DNA of 34,944 bases from assembly GCA_024642465.1 (NCBI GenBank), contig JAHEBA010000033.1, positions 1 to 34,944 of the forward strand, given 5' to 3'. The stretch comes from Alphaproteobacteria bacterium. Its GTDB lineage: Bacteria; Pseudomonadota; Alphaproteobacteria; Rhizobiales; Aestuariivirgaceae. Numbering within the stretch: the first letter of the stretch is position 1; every line of letters begins with the position of its first letter. Below are positions 15,183-22,937 of the stretch, in pieces. A program made the position numbers and the translations under genes. A model generated the notes under the pieces. It saw only the letters and a list, made by a program, of their open reading frames with translations, did no database searches and had not been told where the DNA came from.

Positions 15183-17051
15183 TCAGCTTGCGGCCGCCTC
15201 CATGTTTTCCAGCTCGTCGATGAAGCCTTCGATCATGGCGAGGCCCTTGTGCCAGAACGCAGGGTCCGTGGCATCGAGGCCGAATGGCTTCAGCAGTTCC
15301 GAATGGTGCTTGGTGCCGCCCGCCTTCAGCATCTCGAAGTACTTCTGCTGGAAGCCTTCTTCTGCCTCCAGGTAGCGCGCATACAGTGAGTTCACCAGGC
15401 AGTCGCCGAACGCATAGGCGTACACATAGAACGGCGAGTGGATGAAGTGCGGAATGTAGGCCCAGAACGTCTCGTAGCCCGGTCCGAACTCGATTGCATC
15501 GCCCAGCGCTTCCTTCTGGGAATTGATCCACAGCTCGCCGATCTGGTCTGCGGTCAGTTCGCCGTCGCGCCGGCTCTCGTGCACCTCGCGCTCGAAACTG
15601 TAGAACGCGATCTGGCGCACCACCGTGTTGAGCATGTCCTCGACCTTGCCGGCCAGCAGCACCTTGCGCTTTGCCGGGTCGGTGGTCTGCTTCAGCAGCG
15701 AGCGGAACGTCAGCATCTCGCCGAACACCGACGCCGTCTCGGCCAGCGTCAGCGGCGTGGACGCCATCAGCGGCCCCTGCTTGGCCGCCAGCACCTGGTG
15801 CACCCCGTGGCCGAGCTCGTGCGCCAGCGTCATCACGTCCCGCGTCTTGCCCTGGTAGTTCAGCATCACGTAGGGGTGCGCCGAAGGTACCGTCGGATGC
15901 GCGAACGCCCCGGATGACTTGCCCGGCCTGACCGGCGCATCGATCCAGCGCTCGTCGAAGAAGCGCCGGGCAATGTCGGCCATCTCCGGCGCAAAGCCCG
16001 CATAGGCATCCAGCACCATTGCCCGCGCAGTGTCCCATGGCACCTTGGAGTCGTCCTGGTCCGGCAGCGGCGCATTGCGGTCCCAGTGCATCATCTTGTC
16101 GAGGCCCAGCCACTTCGCCTTCATCGCATAATAGCGGTGCGACAGCTTGGGGTAGGACTCGCGAACCGCGCTCACCAGTGCGTCCACCACAGGCCCTTCC
16201 ACCCGGTTTGACAGGTGGCGTGCCTCGGCCACATCCTTGAAACCACGCCAGCGGTCAGAGATTTCCTTGTCCTTGGCCAACGTGTTGGTGATGGTGGTGA
16301 ACAGAGAAATGTTCTTCGCAAATGCCAGCGCCAGCGCGTCGGACGCCTTCTCCCGTTTCACCCGGTCCTTTAACAGGAGCAGGTTGAGGGTCGGCTCCAG
16401 CGTCAGCTCCTCGCCGTTGACGGTAAACTTCAGCGCCGCCAGCGTTTCGTCGAACAGCCGGTTCCAGGCGCCCGCCGCCGTTACCGACTTCTCGTGGAAC
16501 AGCTGCTCCACCCGGTCCTCGAGCTGGTACGGCTTTTCCTTCCTGAGATCGTCGATCCAGGGCCGGTAGTGCGCCAGCGCGGCCGACGTCTTCATCGCCT
16601 TGTCGAGCGCTTCTTCTTCCAGCCGGTTGAACTCCAGCTCGAAGAATACAAGCCCGGTGGTGATGGCGGTCAGCTTCTGCGACACGTCACCGTAGAACTT
16701 CTGCCGCTTGGGGTCGGTGGTGTTGCCCACGTAATAAAGCATCATGTACGAGCCGATCCGGCCGAACAGGTCCGACAGTCCTTCATAGTCCTTGATCACC
16801 GCACTGACCGCGTCACCGCCCTTGCCGCCATCGAGAAGCGTGTCCAGCTTGCCCTGGTACTGGCTGGCAAACCGGGCAGCCTCGCTGGCCGCCTTGTCCA
16901 TGTCGGCCTTGAACTGCGCACTGTCGGGACCTTCGTACAGGTCATCCAGATTCCACTCCGGCAGCTCTCCAAGGTTTGCGGCAGCGTGGCAGGCGGCGGT
17001 CTGTCCGGCAGCGGCGCGAACGTGGAAACGAGGGTCGGTGGCGGATTTCAT
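15183..17051 (-). CDS. pepF: Oligoendopeptidase F (M3 metallopeptidase)
   Basis: This is a 622-residue cytoplasmic zinc peptidase of family M3B that degrades short peptides. The zinc site is HELGH (411-415) with the third ligand Glu438 in LAETASVFGE. The substrate-closing region with several Tyr residues (FYVYAYAFGDCLV) is present near residue 555. The length is normal. The start at 17051 is chosen because GGAGAAG lies just upstream of this ATG, whereas an upstream in-frame start at 17105 has no such site and adds residues foreign to the family. It heads the minus-strand series pepF - DUF3445 - ABC1 - HhH. Confidence 0.95.
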   Translation of the reverse strand: MKSATDPRFHVRAAAGQTAACHAAANLGELPEWNLDDLYEGPDSAQFKADMDKAASEAARFASQYQGKLDTLLDGGKGGDAVSAVIKDYEGLSDLFGRIGSYMMLYYVGNTTDPKRQKFYGDVSQKLTAITTGLVFFELEFNRLEEEALDKAMKTSAALAHYRPWIDDLRKEKPYQLEDRVEQLFHEKSVTAAGAWNRLFDETLAALKFTVNGEELTLEPTLNLLLLKDRVKREKASDALALAFAKNISLFTTITNTLAKDKEISDRWRGFKDVAEARHLSNRVEGPVVDALVSAVRESYPKLSHRYYAMKAKWLGLDKMMHWDRNAPLPDQDDSKVPWDTARAMVLDAYAGFAPEMADIARRFFDERWIDAPVRPGKSSGAFAHPTVPSAHPYVMLNYQGKTRDVMTLAHELGHGVHQVLAAKQGPLMASTPLTLAETASVFGEMLTFRSLLKQTTDPAKRKVLLAGKVEDMLNTVVRQIAFYSFEREVHESRRDGELTADQIGELWINSQKEALGDAIEFGPGYETFWAYIPHFIHSPFYVYAYAFGDCLVNSLYARYLEAEEGFQQKYFEMLKAGGTKHHSELLKPFGLDATDPAFWHKGLAMIEGFIDELENMEAAAS

Positions 17052-17324
17052 GTCTTCTCCGTTGCTAGGGCAGATTTTTGCGCGGATTGTCTCTTGAGCC
17101 AACATATGACCGCTCGAATGCGGCCAAACAAGCCAGTTTGGGCATCATTTCCGGAAAATCATCAAGCTGTATCAATCTGGCTCATCTTAAGCACACCTTT
17201 ACCAATGGCTGGCATCATCATCGTTGAAATTCGCTGCGGCTGCGTGCCCCCGTGTGGGCATTGCCGCCGGGCGGAAACCGCCAAGCATTCGCCTACGGCA
17301 GTAATAACAACGCCAAGAGACAGC

Positions 17325-18839
17325 ATGCCTCACAAGATCCTGATAGTAGAGGACGATCCGGCCCAGCGCCGCATCCTTGAAGAACTGGTCAAGCGGTTCG
17401 GCTTCGAACCCGTGTCGGCCGGCAGCGCAACCCAGGGCCTCGACATCCTCGAATCCAGCCGATCAAAGCCGGTCGACCTGATCATCCTCGACCTGGTCAT
17501 GCCCGAGATCGACGGACTCGAGTTTCTTGAGCGCCTCTCCGCCTACCGCGCCACCGTGCCGGTAATCGTCCAGACCGCCCAGGGCTCCATTGAGACTGTG
17601 GTCAAGGCAATGCGCGCCGGTGCAGACGACTTCGTGGTGAAACCGGTCAATCCGGAGCGCCTCAAGGTGTCGATCCAGAACCTGCTCAAGGTCAACGCGC
17701 TCACCGAGGAAGTGAAGCGGCTGAACCAGAAGGTCTCCGGCGCCATGTCGTTCGACGACCTCATCATCGCTTCGCCGGCAATGAACAACCTGGTCCGCCT
17801 TGGCAAGCGCGCCGCCCAGTCCAGCATTCCTGTCCTGATCGAGGGCGAGAGTGGCGTCGGCAAGGAAATGATCGCCCGCGCCATCCAGGGCGAGAGTGAG
17901 CGCCGCGGCAAGGCGTTCGTCGCGGTCAACTGCGGCGCACTGCCGGAAAACCTTGTCGAGAGCATCCTGTTCGGCCACGAGAAGGGTTCCTTCACCGGCG
18001 CGGTCGGCAAGCATATCGGCAAGTTCCAGGAAGCCGACGGCGGCACCCTGTTCCTCGATGAAGTGGCAGAACTGCCGTTCGACATCCAGGTCAAGCTGCT
18101 GCGCGCCCTGCAGGAAGGCGAGATCGATCCCGTAGGCTCCCGCAAACCGGTCAAGGTCGACATCCGCCTCATCTCGGCGACCAACCGCAACATGATCGAG
18201 ATGGTCAAGGCCGGGCAGTTCCGTGAAGACCTGTATTACCGCCTCAATGTGTTCCCCGTCATGGCGCCCCCCTTGCGCGAGCGCATCGAGGACATCCCGC
18301 CCCTGACCCGTCACTTCATCACCCGCTTTGCCGCCGAGGAAGGCCGCCGCATCACCGGCATCACCGACCATGCGCTCGAAATGCTCAAGGCCTACAACTG
18401 GCCCGGCAACGTCCGCCAGCTTGAGAACACGGTGTTCCGCGCCATCGTCATGTGCGAAGGCGCCGAGCTGACCGTCGCCGATTTTCCGCAGATCGCTGCA
18501 CTCACCGAGGGCTTCGAGGTCGAAGTTCCGCCCGCGCCGGTGCCGCGTCCCGAAGCACCCAGGGCCACCGGCGCCGACGCCATAATCGGCTCGGTCGTCA
18601 GCGCACCGGCAAATGCCTCCAGCCCCTCCGGCATGATCGCCGACGGCATGGCCTATGGCATCCCTGCGGTCACCGATGGTGGCCACATCCGCACGCTGGA
18701 AGAAATCGAGGCCGACATGATTCGCCTCGCCCTCACCCGCTATCGCGGCCAGATGTCGGAAGTCGCGCGCAAACTGGGCATCGGACGGTCCACCCTGTAC
18801 CGCAAGATGCGCGATCTGGGACTTGAAGCTCGCGGATAA
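17325..18839 (+). CDS. NtrC-type sigma-54-dependent response regulator
   Basis: This 504-residue regulator has three parts. A receiver domain (1-120) has acidic D10/D11, phospho-acceptor D56, T84 and K106. An AAA+ sigma-54 activator domain (about 145-375) has Walker A GESGVGKE (174-181), the sigma-54-contacting loop GSFTGA (221-226, Ser replacing the usual Ala), Walker B TLFLDEVAEL (241-250) and the REDLYYRLNV arginine-finger region. A Fis-type HTH (about 460-504, VARKLGIGRSTLYRKMRDLG) closes it, after an unusual 70-residue Pro/Ala-rich linker. The ATG at 17325 is the family-consistent start; the frame is open far upstream but there runs antisense to pepF. No histidine kinase is adjacent. It lies upstream of two cell-wall genes, which it might control. 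Confidence 0.93.
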   Translation: MPHKILIVEDDPAQRRILEELVKRFGFEPVSAGSATQGLDILESSRSKPVDLIILDLVMPEIDGLEFLERLSAYRATVPVIVQTAQGSIETVVKAMRAGADDFVVKPVNPERLKVSIQNLLKVNALTEEVKRLNQKVSGAMSFDDLIIASPAMNNLVRLGKRAAQSSIPVLIEGESGVGKEMIARAIQGESERRGKAFVAVNCGALPENLVESILFGHEKGSFTGAVGKHIGKFQEADGGTLFLDEVAELPFDIQVKLLRALQEGEIDPVGSRKPVKVDIRLISATNRNMIEMVKAGQFREDLYYRLNVFPVMAPPLRERIEDIPPLTRHFITRFAAEEGRRITGITDHALEMLKAYNWPGNVRQLENTVFRAIVMCEGAELTVADFPQIAALTEGFEVEVPPAPVPRPEAPRATGADAIIGSVVSAPANASSPSGMIADGMAYGIPAVTDGGHIRTLEEIEADMIRLALTRYRGQMSEVARKLGIGRSTLYRKMRDLGLEARG

Positions 18840-18865
18840 TTGAACTTTTTCTGCCCCTCTCCCCT

Positions 18866-18871
18866 TATACT
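18866..18871 (+). promoter_or_regulatory. TATACT -10-like box before the L,D-transpeptidase gene
   Basis: A TATACT hexamer lies 62 bases before the transpeptidase ATG in an otherwise GC-rich gap. The nearest -35-like hexamer, TTGAAC at 18840-18845, overlaps the upstream stop and is 20 bases away, longer than optimal. It suggests the transpeptidase can be transcribed separately from the regulator. Confidence 0.25.
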
Positions 18872-18933
18872 ACTGTTGCGTAGCGCGCCCGGCTGTGGCT
18901 TTAGTCGGCGTGCATAACCAGAGAGGTCTTTTC

Positions 18934-21033
18934 ATGGTTTCGCGTCTGAGTGCGCTCCTGCTCGCAAGCTGCATCGTGCTTCCGGCTGCCGTCACGCAGG
19001 CCCCGGCCGAGCAGCGGACCAACTTCACCAGCCACAGTTCGGTGGGTGAAGGCAGCTACTGGTCGCAGCGTCAGCAGCGTCAGCAGCGTCAGCAGCGCCA
19101 GTTCCGCCAGCAGCGCGAACGCGAAACCACACGCACCCGCGAATTCGACTTCTTCAACCGGAATCGAGGCTTCTTCTCCAGCTTCGGCGATGCCCGCGAT
19201 TTTGAGGATGAGCTCAACCGCCGCGACCGCATGCGCGTCACCTTTGACGACGATGACGGCCCGGACGTCGCCTCAACCGGCGAACAGTATTACACTTATG
19301 CTGCCGATCCGCTGGTCAGCCTCGTCAAGGCCGACCTCAAGCAGCCGCGCCCGCAAGGTCCGGTCTTTGCCGCCGAGGCGGGAGCAACGGTCGACGTTTC
19401 CGATCAGCTCGACGAGATCAAATTGTCCGACCCGGTCGCCCAGGCAGCATTCGTTGCGCTGAAGGCCGGAGTAGACGGCGTCAAGGTGTCGAAGGACCAG
19501 CTGTCGGCAATCGCGAAACTTTACGGCAAGCGGGCCTTCGCGCCGCTGTGGATCGAAGACAGCAAACCGTCGGCGCGGGCCGAAGCCGTCCTGAAGGTGC
19601 TGCGCGCTGCAGAGCGCGAGGGTCTTGATCCCGACTACTACCTGCTGCCCACGTTGGCGTCGGCCGGCAAACCCGAAAACCTCGGCACCGATCCGGCCAC
19701 GCTTGCCAGGTTTGATCTCGAGCTTACGGCAATGGCGCTGCGCTATGCCCACCATGCCTCGGGCGGCCTCGTCACGCCGAAGAAGATTTCCGGCTATCAC
19801 GACCTCGTGCCCCCGCATGTGGCCGCAGCCGACGCAGCCGCCTCGCTCGCCAGCCACCCGCAACCGGCAGACTGGCTGATGCGGCTTCACCCCACCCTGC
19901 CCGCCTACAAGGCCTTCCGCGAGGAATTGATCCGCCTCGGCGCAAGCGAACGCAACGAACAGCAGATCGTGATTCCCGAGGGTGCATTGCTCAAGCTGGG
20001 CGTCACCGATGAACGCGTTCCGCTCCTGCGCAAGCGCCTCAAGCAGTTGAATTTCATCAAGAATTCAGAAGAAACGGCCGAGTCAGGCACGGTTGCGACC
20101 GATGCCCCGATGTTTGGTTCGGAAGCAGCGGTGCTGGCAGCCGACAACGCCTCCCAGACCATGTCCGAAGCCGATGTCGCGGCCCTCAAGGCCTTCCAGA
20201 AGAGCGCCGGCCTTTCGACCGACGGCATGGCCGGCCGGAACACCATTGCAGCGCTTAACGGCAAGACCCAGGTCAAGCGCTCGGAACAGCTGGCCATGAA
20301 CATGGAGCGGCTGCGCTGGCTTCCGCGCAATCTCGGCAAGCGCTACATCCTGGTCAATCAGCCGGCGTTCGAGATGCGCATCATCAACAACGACGCCATC
20401 GAGTGGAAAACCCGCGTCATCGTCGGCAAGCCCGCCAACCAGACCTATTTCTTCTCCGACGAGATGGAACGGGTGGAGTTCAATCCGTACTGGGGCATCC
20501 CGCAGTCGATCATCCGCAACGAGTACCTGCGCAAGCTGCGTGCCAATCCTGGCTATCTCGAGGAACGCGGCTACGAGGCGGTGAACAACCGTGGCCAGCG
20601 CGTCTCGGGCTACAATGTCGACTGGTGGAATTATGACGGCGGCGTCGGCATCCGCCAGAAGCCCGGACCGAAGAACGCTCTGGGCGAAGTGAAGTTCCTG
20701 TTCCCCAACAGCCACGCCATTTATGTGCACGACACGCCGAAGCGCTCGCTGTTCGACAACGAGTCCCGCGCCTTCAGCCACGGCTGCGTGCGCGTGCAGA
20801 ATCCGCGCGACCTCGCGACGCACGTTCTGGGCTGGTCCGATGACAAGGTGGCCAGCACCATCGCCTCCGGCAAGAACACCCCCGTCCAGATGGAGAAGAA
20901 GCTTCCGGTCCACCTGACATACTTCACGGCCTGGACCGACGAAGCCGGGAAACTTGCTTATTTTCCAGATATTTACAAGCGAGACGAACATCTGGCCCGG
21001 GCTCTGGATGCGGAACGGTCGGTACTGCGCTGA
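18934..21033 (+). CDS. YcbB-like L,D-transpeptidase, exported
   Basis: This 699-residue periplasmic enzyme is predicted to make 3-3 (mDAP-mDAP) peptidoglycan cross-links. A Sec signal (about 1-22) is followed by a Gln/Arg-rich low-complexity segment (44-65) and acidic linkers, the L,D-transpeptidase scaffold domain (about 185-330), a peptidoglycan-binding domain 1 segment (DVAALKAFQKSAGLSTDGMAG) and the YkuD catalytic domain (about 465-640). The catalytic Cys is C618 with H616 in FSHGCVRVQNP. The large scaffold, PG-binding and YkuD layout matches YcbB/LdtD rather than the short ErfK type. The start at 18934 is set by AGAGAGG eight bases upstream; the in-frame start at 18895 would spoil the signal peptide. 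A hairpin follows ten bases after the stop. Confidence 0.93.
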   Translation: MVSRLSALLLASCIVLPAAVTQAPAEQRTNFTSHSSVGEGSYWSQRQQRQQRQQRQFRQQRERETTRTREFDFFNRNRGFFSSFGDARDFEDELNRRDRMRVTFDDDDGPDVASTGEQYYTYAADPLVSLVKADLKQPRPQGPVFAAEAGATVDVSDQLDEIKLSDPVAQAAFVALKAGVDGVKVSKDQLSAIAKLYGKRAFAPLWIEDSKPSARAEAVLKVLRAAEREGLDPDYYLLPTLASAGKPENLGTDPATLARFDLELTAMALRYAHHASGGLVTPKKISGYHDLVPPHVAAADAAASLASHPQPADWLMRLHPTLPAYKAFREELIRLGASERNEQQIVIPEGALLKLGVTDERVPLLRKRLKQLNFIKNSEETAESGTVATDAPMFGSEAAVLAADNASQTMSEADVAALKAFQKSAGLSTDGMAGRNTIAALNGKTQVKRSEQLAMNMERLRWLPRNLGKRYILVNQPAFEMRIINNDAIEWKTRVIVGKPANQTYFFSDEMERVEFNPYWGIPQSIIRNEYLRKLRANPGYLEERGYEAVNNRGQRVSGYNVDWWNYDGGVGIRQKPGPKNALGEVKFLFPNSHAIYVHDTPKRSLFDNESRAFSHGCVRVQNPRDLATHVLGWSDDKVASTIASGKNTPVQMEKKLPVHLTYFTAWTDEAGKLAYFPDIYKRDEHLARALDAERSVLR
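19069..19113 (+). repeat. 9-bp tandem repeat encoding Arg-Gln-Gln
   Basis: Three perfect copies of CGTCAGCAG (19069-19095) are followed by two degenerate copies (CGCCAGTTC, CGCCAGCAG). They encode RQQ RQQ RQQ RQF RQQ in the mature N-terminus of the transpeptidase, just after the signal peptide. A perfect in-frame microsatellite of this kind can change copy number by slippage without shifting the frame. Confidence 0.9.
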
Positions 21034-21044
21034 CACGTTCCGGG

Positions 21045-21064
21045 CGGCCCGGAGGGGCCGTCTT
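21045..21064 (+). terminator. Hairpin after the L,D-transpeptidase gene
   Basis: CGGCCC (21045-21050) pairs with GGGCCG (21055-21060) around GGAG and is followed by TCTT. It starts 12 bases after the stop codon. The GC stem is strong, but the T-run is poor, so it may be a weak or factor-assisted terminator. Confidence 0.45.
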
Positions 21065-21140
21065 AATCGCCCGTTAAGCATGGTCTGACATGCTCATCCC
21101 GTGAGTAGGAACGCTGCCCCATAGCAGCCTTATTCTTGTG

Positions 21141-21192
21141 GTCTTTAAAGACTGCTTGCAGTAGATTTGTCAAATCTGCTTGGGGTAGATTT
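21141..21192. repeat. Direct repeats and palindromes upstream of the DUF882 gene
   Basis: Two 17-base copies of CTGCTTGNNGTAGATTT lie at 21152-21168 and 21176-21192; they differ only at the two N positions and are spaced at a 24-base period. A perfect 12-base palindrome GTCTTTAAAGAC is at 21141-21152, and a 15-base palindrome AGATTTGTCAAATCT at 21163-21177 spans the junction of the two copies. All are within 90 bases upstream of the start at 21231 and are AT-rich against the surroundings. Such an arrangement fits tandem sites for a dimeric DNA-binding protein; which one is unknown. Confidence 0.75.
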
Positions 21193-21230
21193 AGTAGGGG
21201 ATTCGGAGCGCTCGCTCCGTTGGGTATTGG

Positions 21231-22745
21231 ATGATTGGCAGGGACCCTTGGGTCGCCCGTATGTCTGCGGCGGCCTCCCAGGTTAAGACGGGTGTACTTG
21301 GCGGCTGCTTTGCTGCCGTGCTTGGCGTGAGCGCAATGTCATGCGGCGCGGCCTCGGCATCTGCGGAAACCCGTACCCTGTCGATGTACTTCACCCACAC
21401 CAAGGAAACCATCACGGTTACCTACAAGCGCAATGGCCGCTACGACCCCGAAGCCATCAAGAAGATCAACTGGTTCCTGCGCGACTGGCGCCGCAACGAG
21501 CCGACCAAGATGTCGCTCGAAACGGTTGACCTGCTCTGGGAACTGCACGCCGACCTCGGCTCGAAGAAGCCGGTCCACATCGTTTCCGGCTACCGCAGCC
21601 CGCGCACCAACGCCATGCTCAAGCGCATTGGCCGCAAGGTGGCAACCAAGTCGCAGCACATGCTCGGCAAGGCCATCGACTTCTATTTCCCTGATGTTCC
21701 GGTCGAAAAGATCATGGGCTCGGCCCTGGTCCGCAAGGTCGGCGGCGTGGGTTACTATCCTAAGTCCGGCAAGTACGGCTTCGTGCACATCGACTCCGGC
21801 AATGTGCGCCACTGGCCGCGCATGAGCCCGTCGCGTTTCGCCAGCATTTCCCGCAAGTACCGCGGCACCGTGAACGCCCGTGGCAGCGGCGTTGGCAATA
21901 CGCTGATTGCAGCTCGTGAAACCGGCAATAGCCGCATGGCGTCCTATGAGCCGCCGGTCAAGGATCAGGACCAGGAAGAAACCGAAGCCCAGTCCGGACC
22001 GATCGACCTGATCCAGGCTTCCATGGCCGATGCCGTTCTGGCTGCCATGTCCAAGTCCACTCCGCCTTCGCCGTCGGCTGAGCAGGCACCGCAGCAGATG
22101 GCAAACCTTCGCGCCGTGCCGAAGCCGCGTCCGAAGCCGATCGAGGTGCTCATGCTGGCAGCTGCCAACATGAAGATCGAGCCGGCCTCCGCGCCTGTGC
22201 CGACCAACCAGAATTTCAACATCGCCGCCTCGGAATCGCCGGTCCGTGGCAACCTCGGTCCGACCACCATCGCCTCGCTCGGCTATGAAGACCGCTCCGC
22301 CCTGCTGGCCAGCAACACTTCGACCAAGGCCGGCCTCGACAACGGCATCCGCGTTGAAGAAGAGCTTCGCCCGCTGTCTGTGATCTACGCCAACACCACC
22401 AGCCTGAGCGACCTGTTCTCAAACACCGAAGCGCTTGCCCGCCGCGATGGCGCGCCGCAGCCGTTCGTGCGTGATGAGGCAAACCAGATCCCGGCGCTCG
22501 ACGACGAAGAGAAGTCCGCCCTGTCCCGGCTGATCTCGGTCTTCATGGGCAGCGACGATGAAGAGGCCGTTGAGGCTGAATCCGGCGTCAACCGCTCCGC
22601 CAAAGGCGACAGCCAGGTGGTCAACCGCACGTCCAAGGGCAATTTCCAGCTTGCGCCCGTCTCCTGGCAGCAGTCAGACAGCCGCGCAGCTGAAGTTCTG
22701 AAAGTGGTTGAAGCCCCGCTGACCTTCGGCAACGGCAACCAGTAA
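21231..22745 (+). CDS. DUF882 (YcbK/M15-like) exported protein with long disordered tail
   Basis: This 504-residue protein has a signal-like hydrophobic N-terminus (about 18-45) and a DUF882 domain (about 48-200) related to D-Ala-D-Ala carboxypeptidases of the M15 family. The zinc-binding pattern is complete: SQHMLGKAIDF with H143 and D150, and FVHIDSG with H187. It probably cleaves or binds peptidoglycan peptides. The remaining 300 residues are low-complexity, rich in Ala, Pro, Ser and Glu, without a recognised domain, which is longer than the roughly 180-residue YcbK. The ATG at 21231 lacks a good Shine-Dalgarno; an in-frame ATG at 21261 is an alternative. It follows the L,D-transpeptidase gene, suggesting joint work on the cell wall. 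Confidence 0.88.
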   Translation: MIGRDPWVARMSAAASQVKTGVLGGCFAAVLGVSAMSCGAASASAETRTLSMYFTHTKETITVTYKRNGRYDPEAIKKINWFLRDWRRNEPTKMSLETVDLLWELHADLGSKKPVHIVSGYRSPRTNAMLKRIGRKVATKSQHMLGKAIDFYFPDVPVEKIMGSALVRKVGGVGYYPKSGKYGFVHIDSGNVRHWPRMSPSRFASISRKYRGTVNARGSGVGNTLIAARETGNSRMASYEPPVKDQDQEETEAQSGPIDLIQASMADAVLAAMSKSTPPSPSAEQAPQQMANLRAVPKPRPKPIEVLMLAAANMKIEPASAPVPTNQNFNIAASESPVRGNLGPTTIASLGYEDRSALLASNTSTKAGLDNGIRVEEELRPLSVIYANTTSLSDLFSNTEALARRDGAPQPFVRDEANQIPALDDEEKSALSRLISVFMGSDDEEAVEAESGVNRSAKGDSQVVNRTSKGNFQLAPVSWQQSDSRAAEVLKVVEAPLTFGNGNQ

Positions 22746-22770
22746 GCATTCAGCCTTCCAAGGCATTGAG

Positions 22771-22800
22771 CGGCTTCCGTCACCCGGCGGGAGCCGTTTT
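22771..22800 (+). terminator. Intrinsic terminator after the DUF882 gene
   Basis: CGGCTTCC (22771-22778) pairs with GGGAGCCG (22789-22796), including one G-U pair, around a 10-base loop, and is followed directly by TTTT. It starts 25 bases after the stop codon and separates this gene from cydA. Confidence 0.75.
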
Positions 22801-22844
22801 CATTTGACGGCGCGGCGGGCGCTGCGCCACGTCAATCCGGCACA

Positions 22845-22858
22845 TTTAATGTATTGAA
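22845..22858. promoter_or_regulatory. AT-rich near-palindrome upstream of cydA
   Basis: TTTAATGTATTGAA is a near-palindrome (TT.AAT..ATT.AA) in an AT-rich patch that continues to about 22874, about 80 bases before the cydA start. It differs from the FNR/FixK consensus TTGAT-N4-ATCAA, so I do not call it an FNR site. It is a plausible promoter or operator region for the cydAB unit. Confidence 0.3.
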
Positions 22859-22928
22859 AAAACTAGATTTTTTATGCGGCGAAACTCTCGTGTAAGCTGA
22901 CGGGCAGGTCATAGCACGGGAGCCCGAA

Positions 22929-22937
22929 ATGCCTTAA
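22929..22937 (+). other. ATG-CCT-TAA start-stop directly before cydA
   Basis: The best-placed initiation codon for cydA is the ATG at 22929, six bases after GGGAG (22918-22922). It is followed in the same frame by CCT and then TAA (22935-22937). The next codon is TTG (22938), from which the cydA frame reads on. The expected family N-terminus, Met-x-x-Leu-Thr-Ala-Glu, fits if the stop codon stands where a sense codon is normal. Confidence 0.8.

Noticed and set aside
16494..17324. 277-codon N-terminal extension of the response regulator frame
   Set aside because: The extension is antisense to pepF and has no domain; the receiver domain begins normally at the ATG at 17325.
19069..19113. Short repeats as a CRISPR array
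   Set aside because: The units are 9 bases, contiguous, without spacers and inside a coding frame.
22845..22858. FNR/FixK box upstream of cydA
   Set aside because: The palindrome differs from TTGAT-N4-ATCAA at key positions, so anaerobic control cannot be claimed from it.
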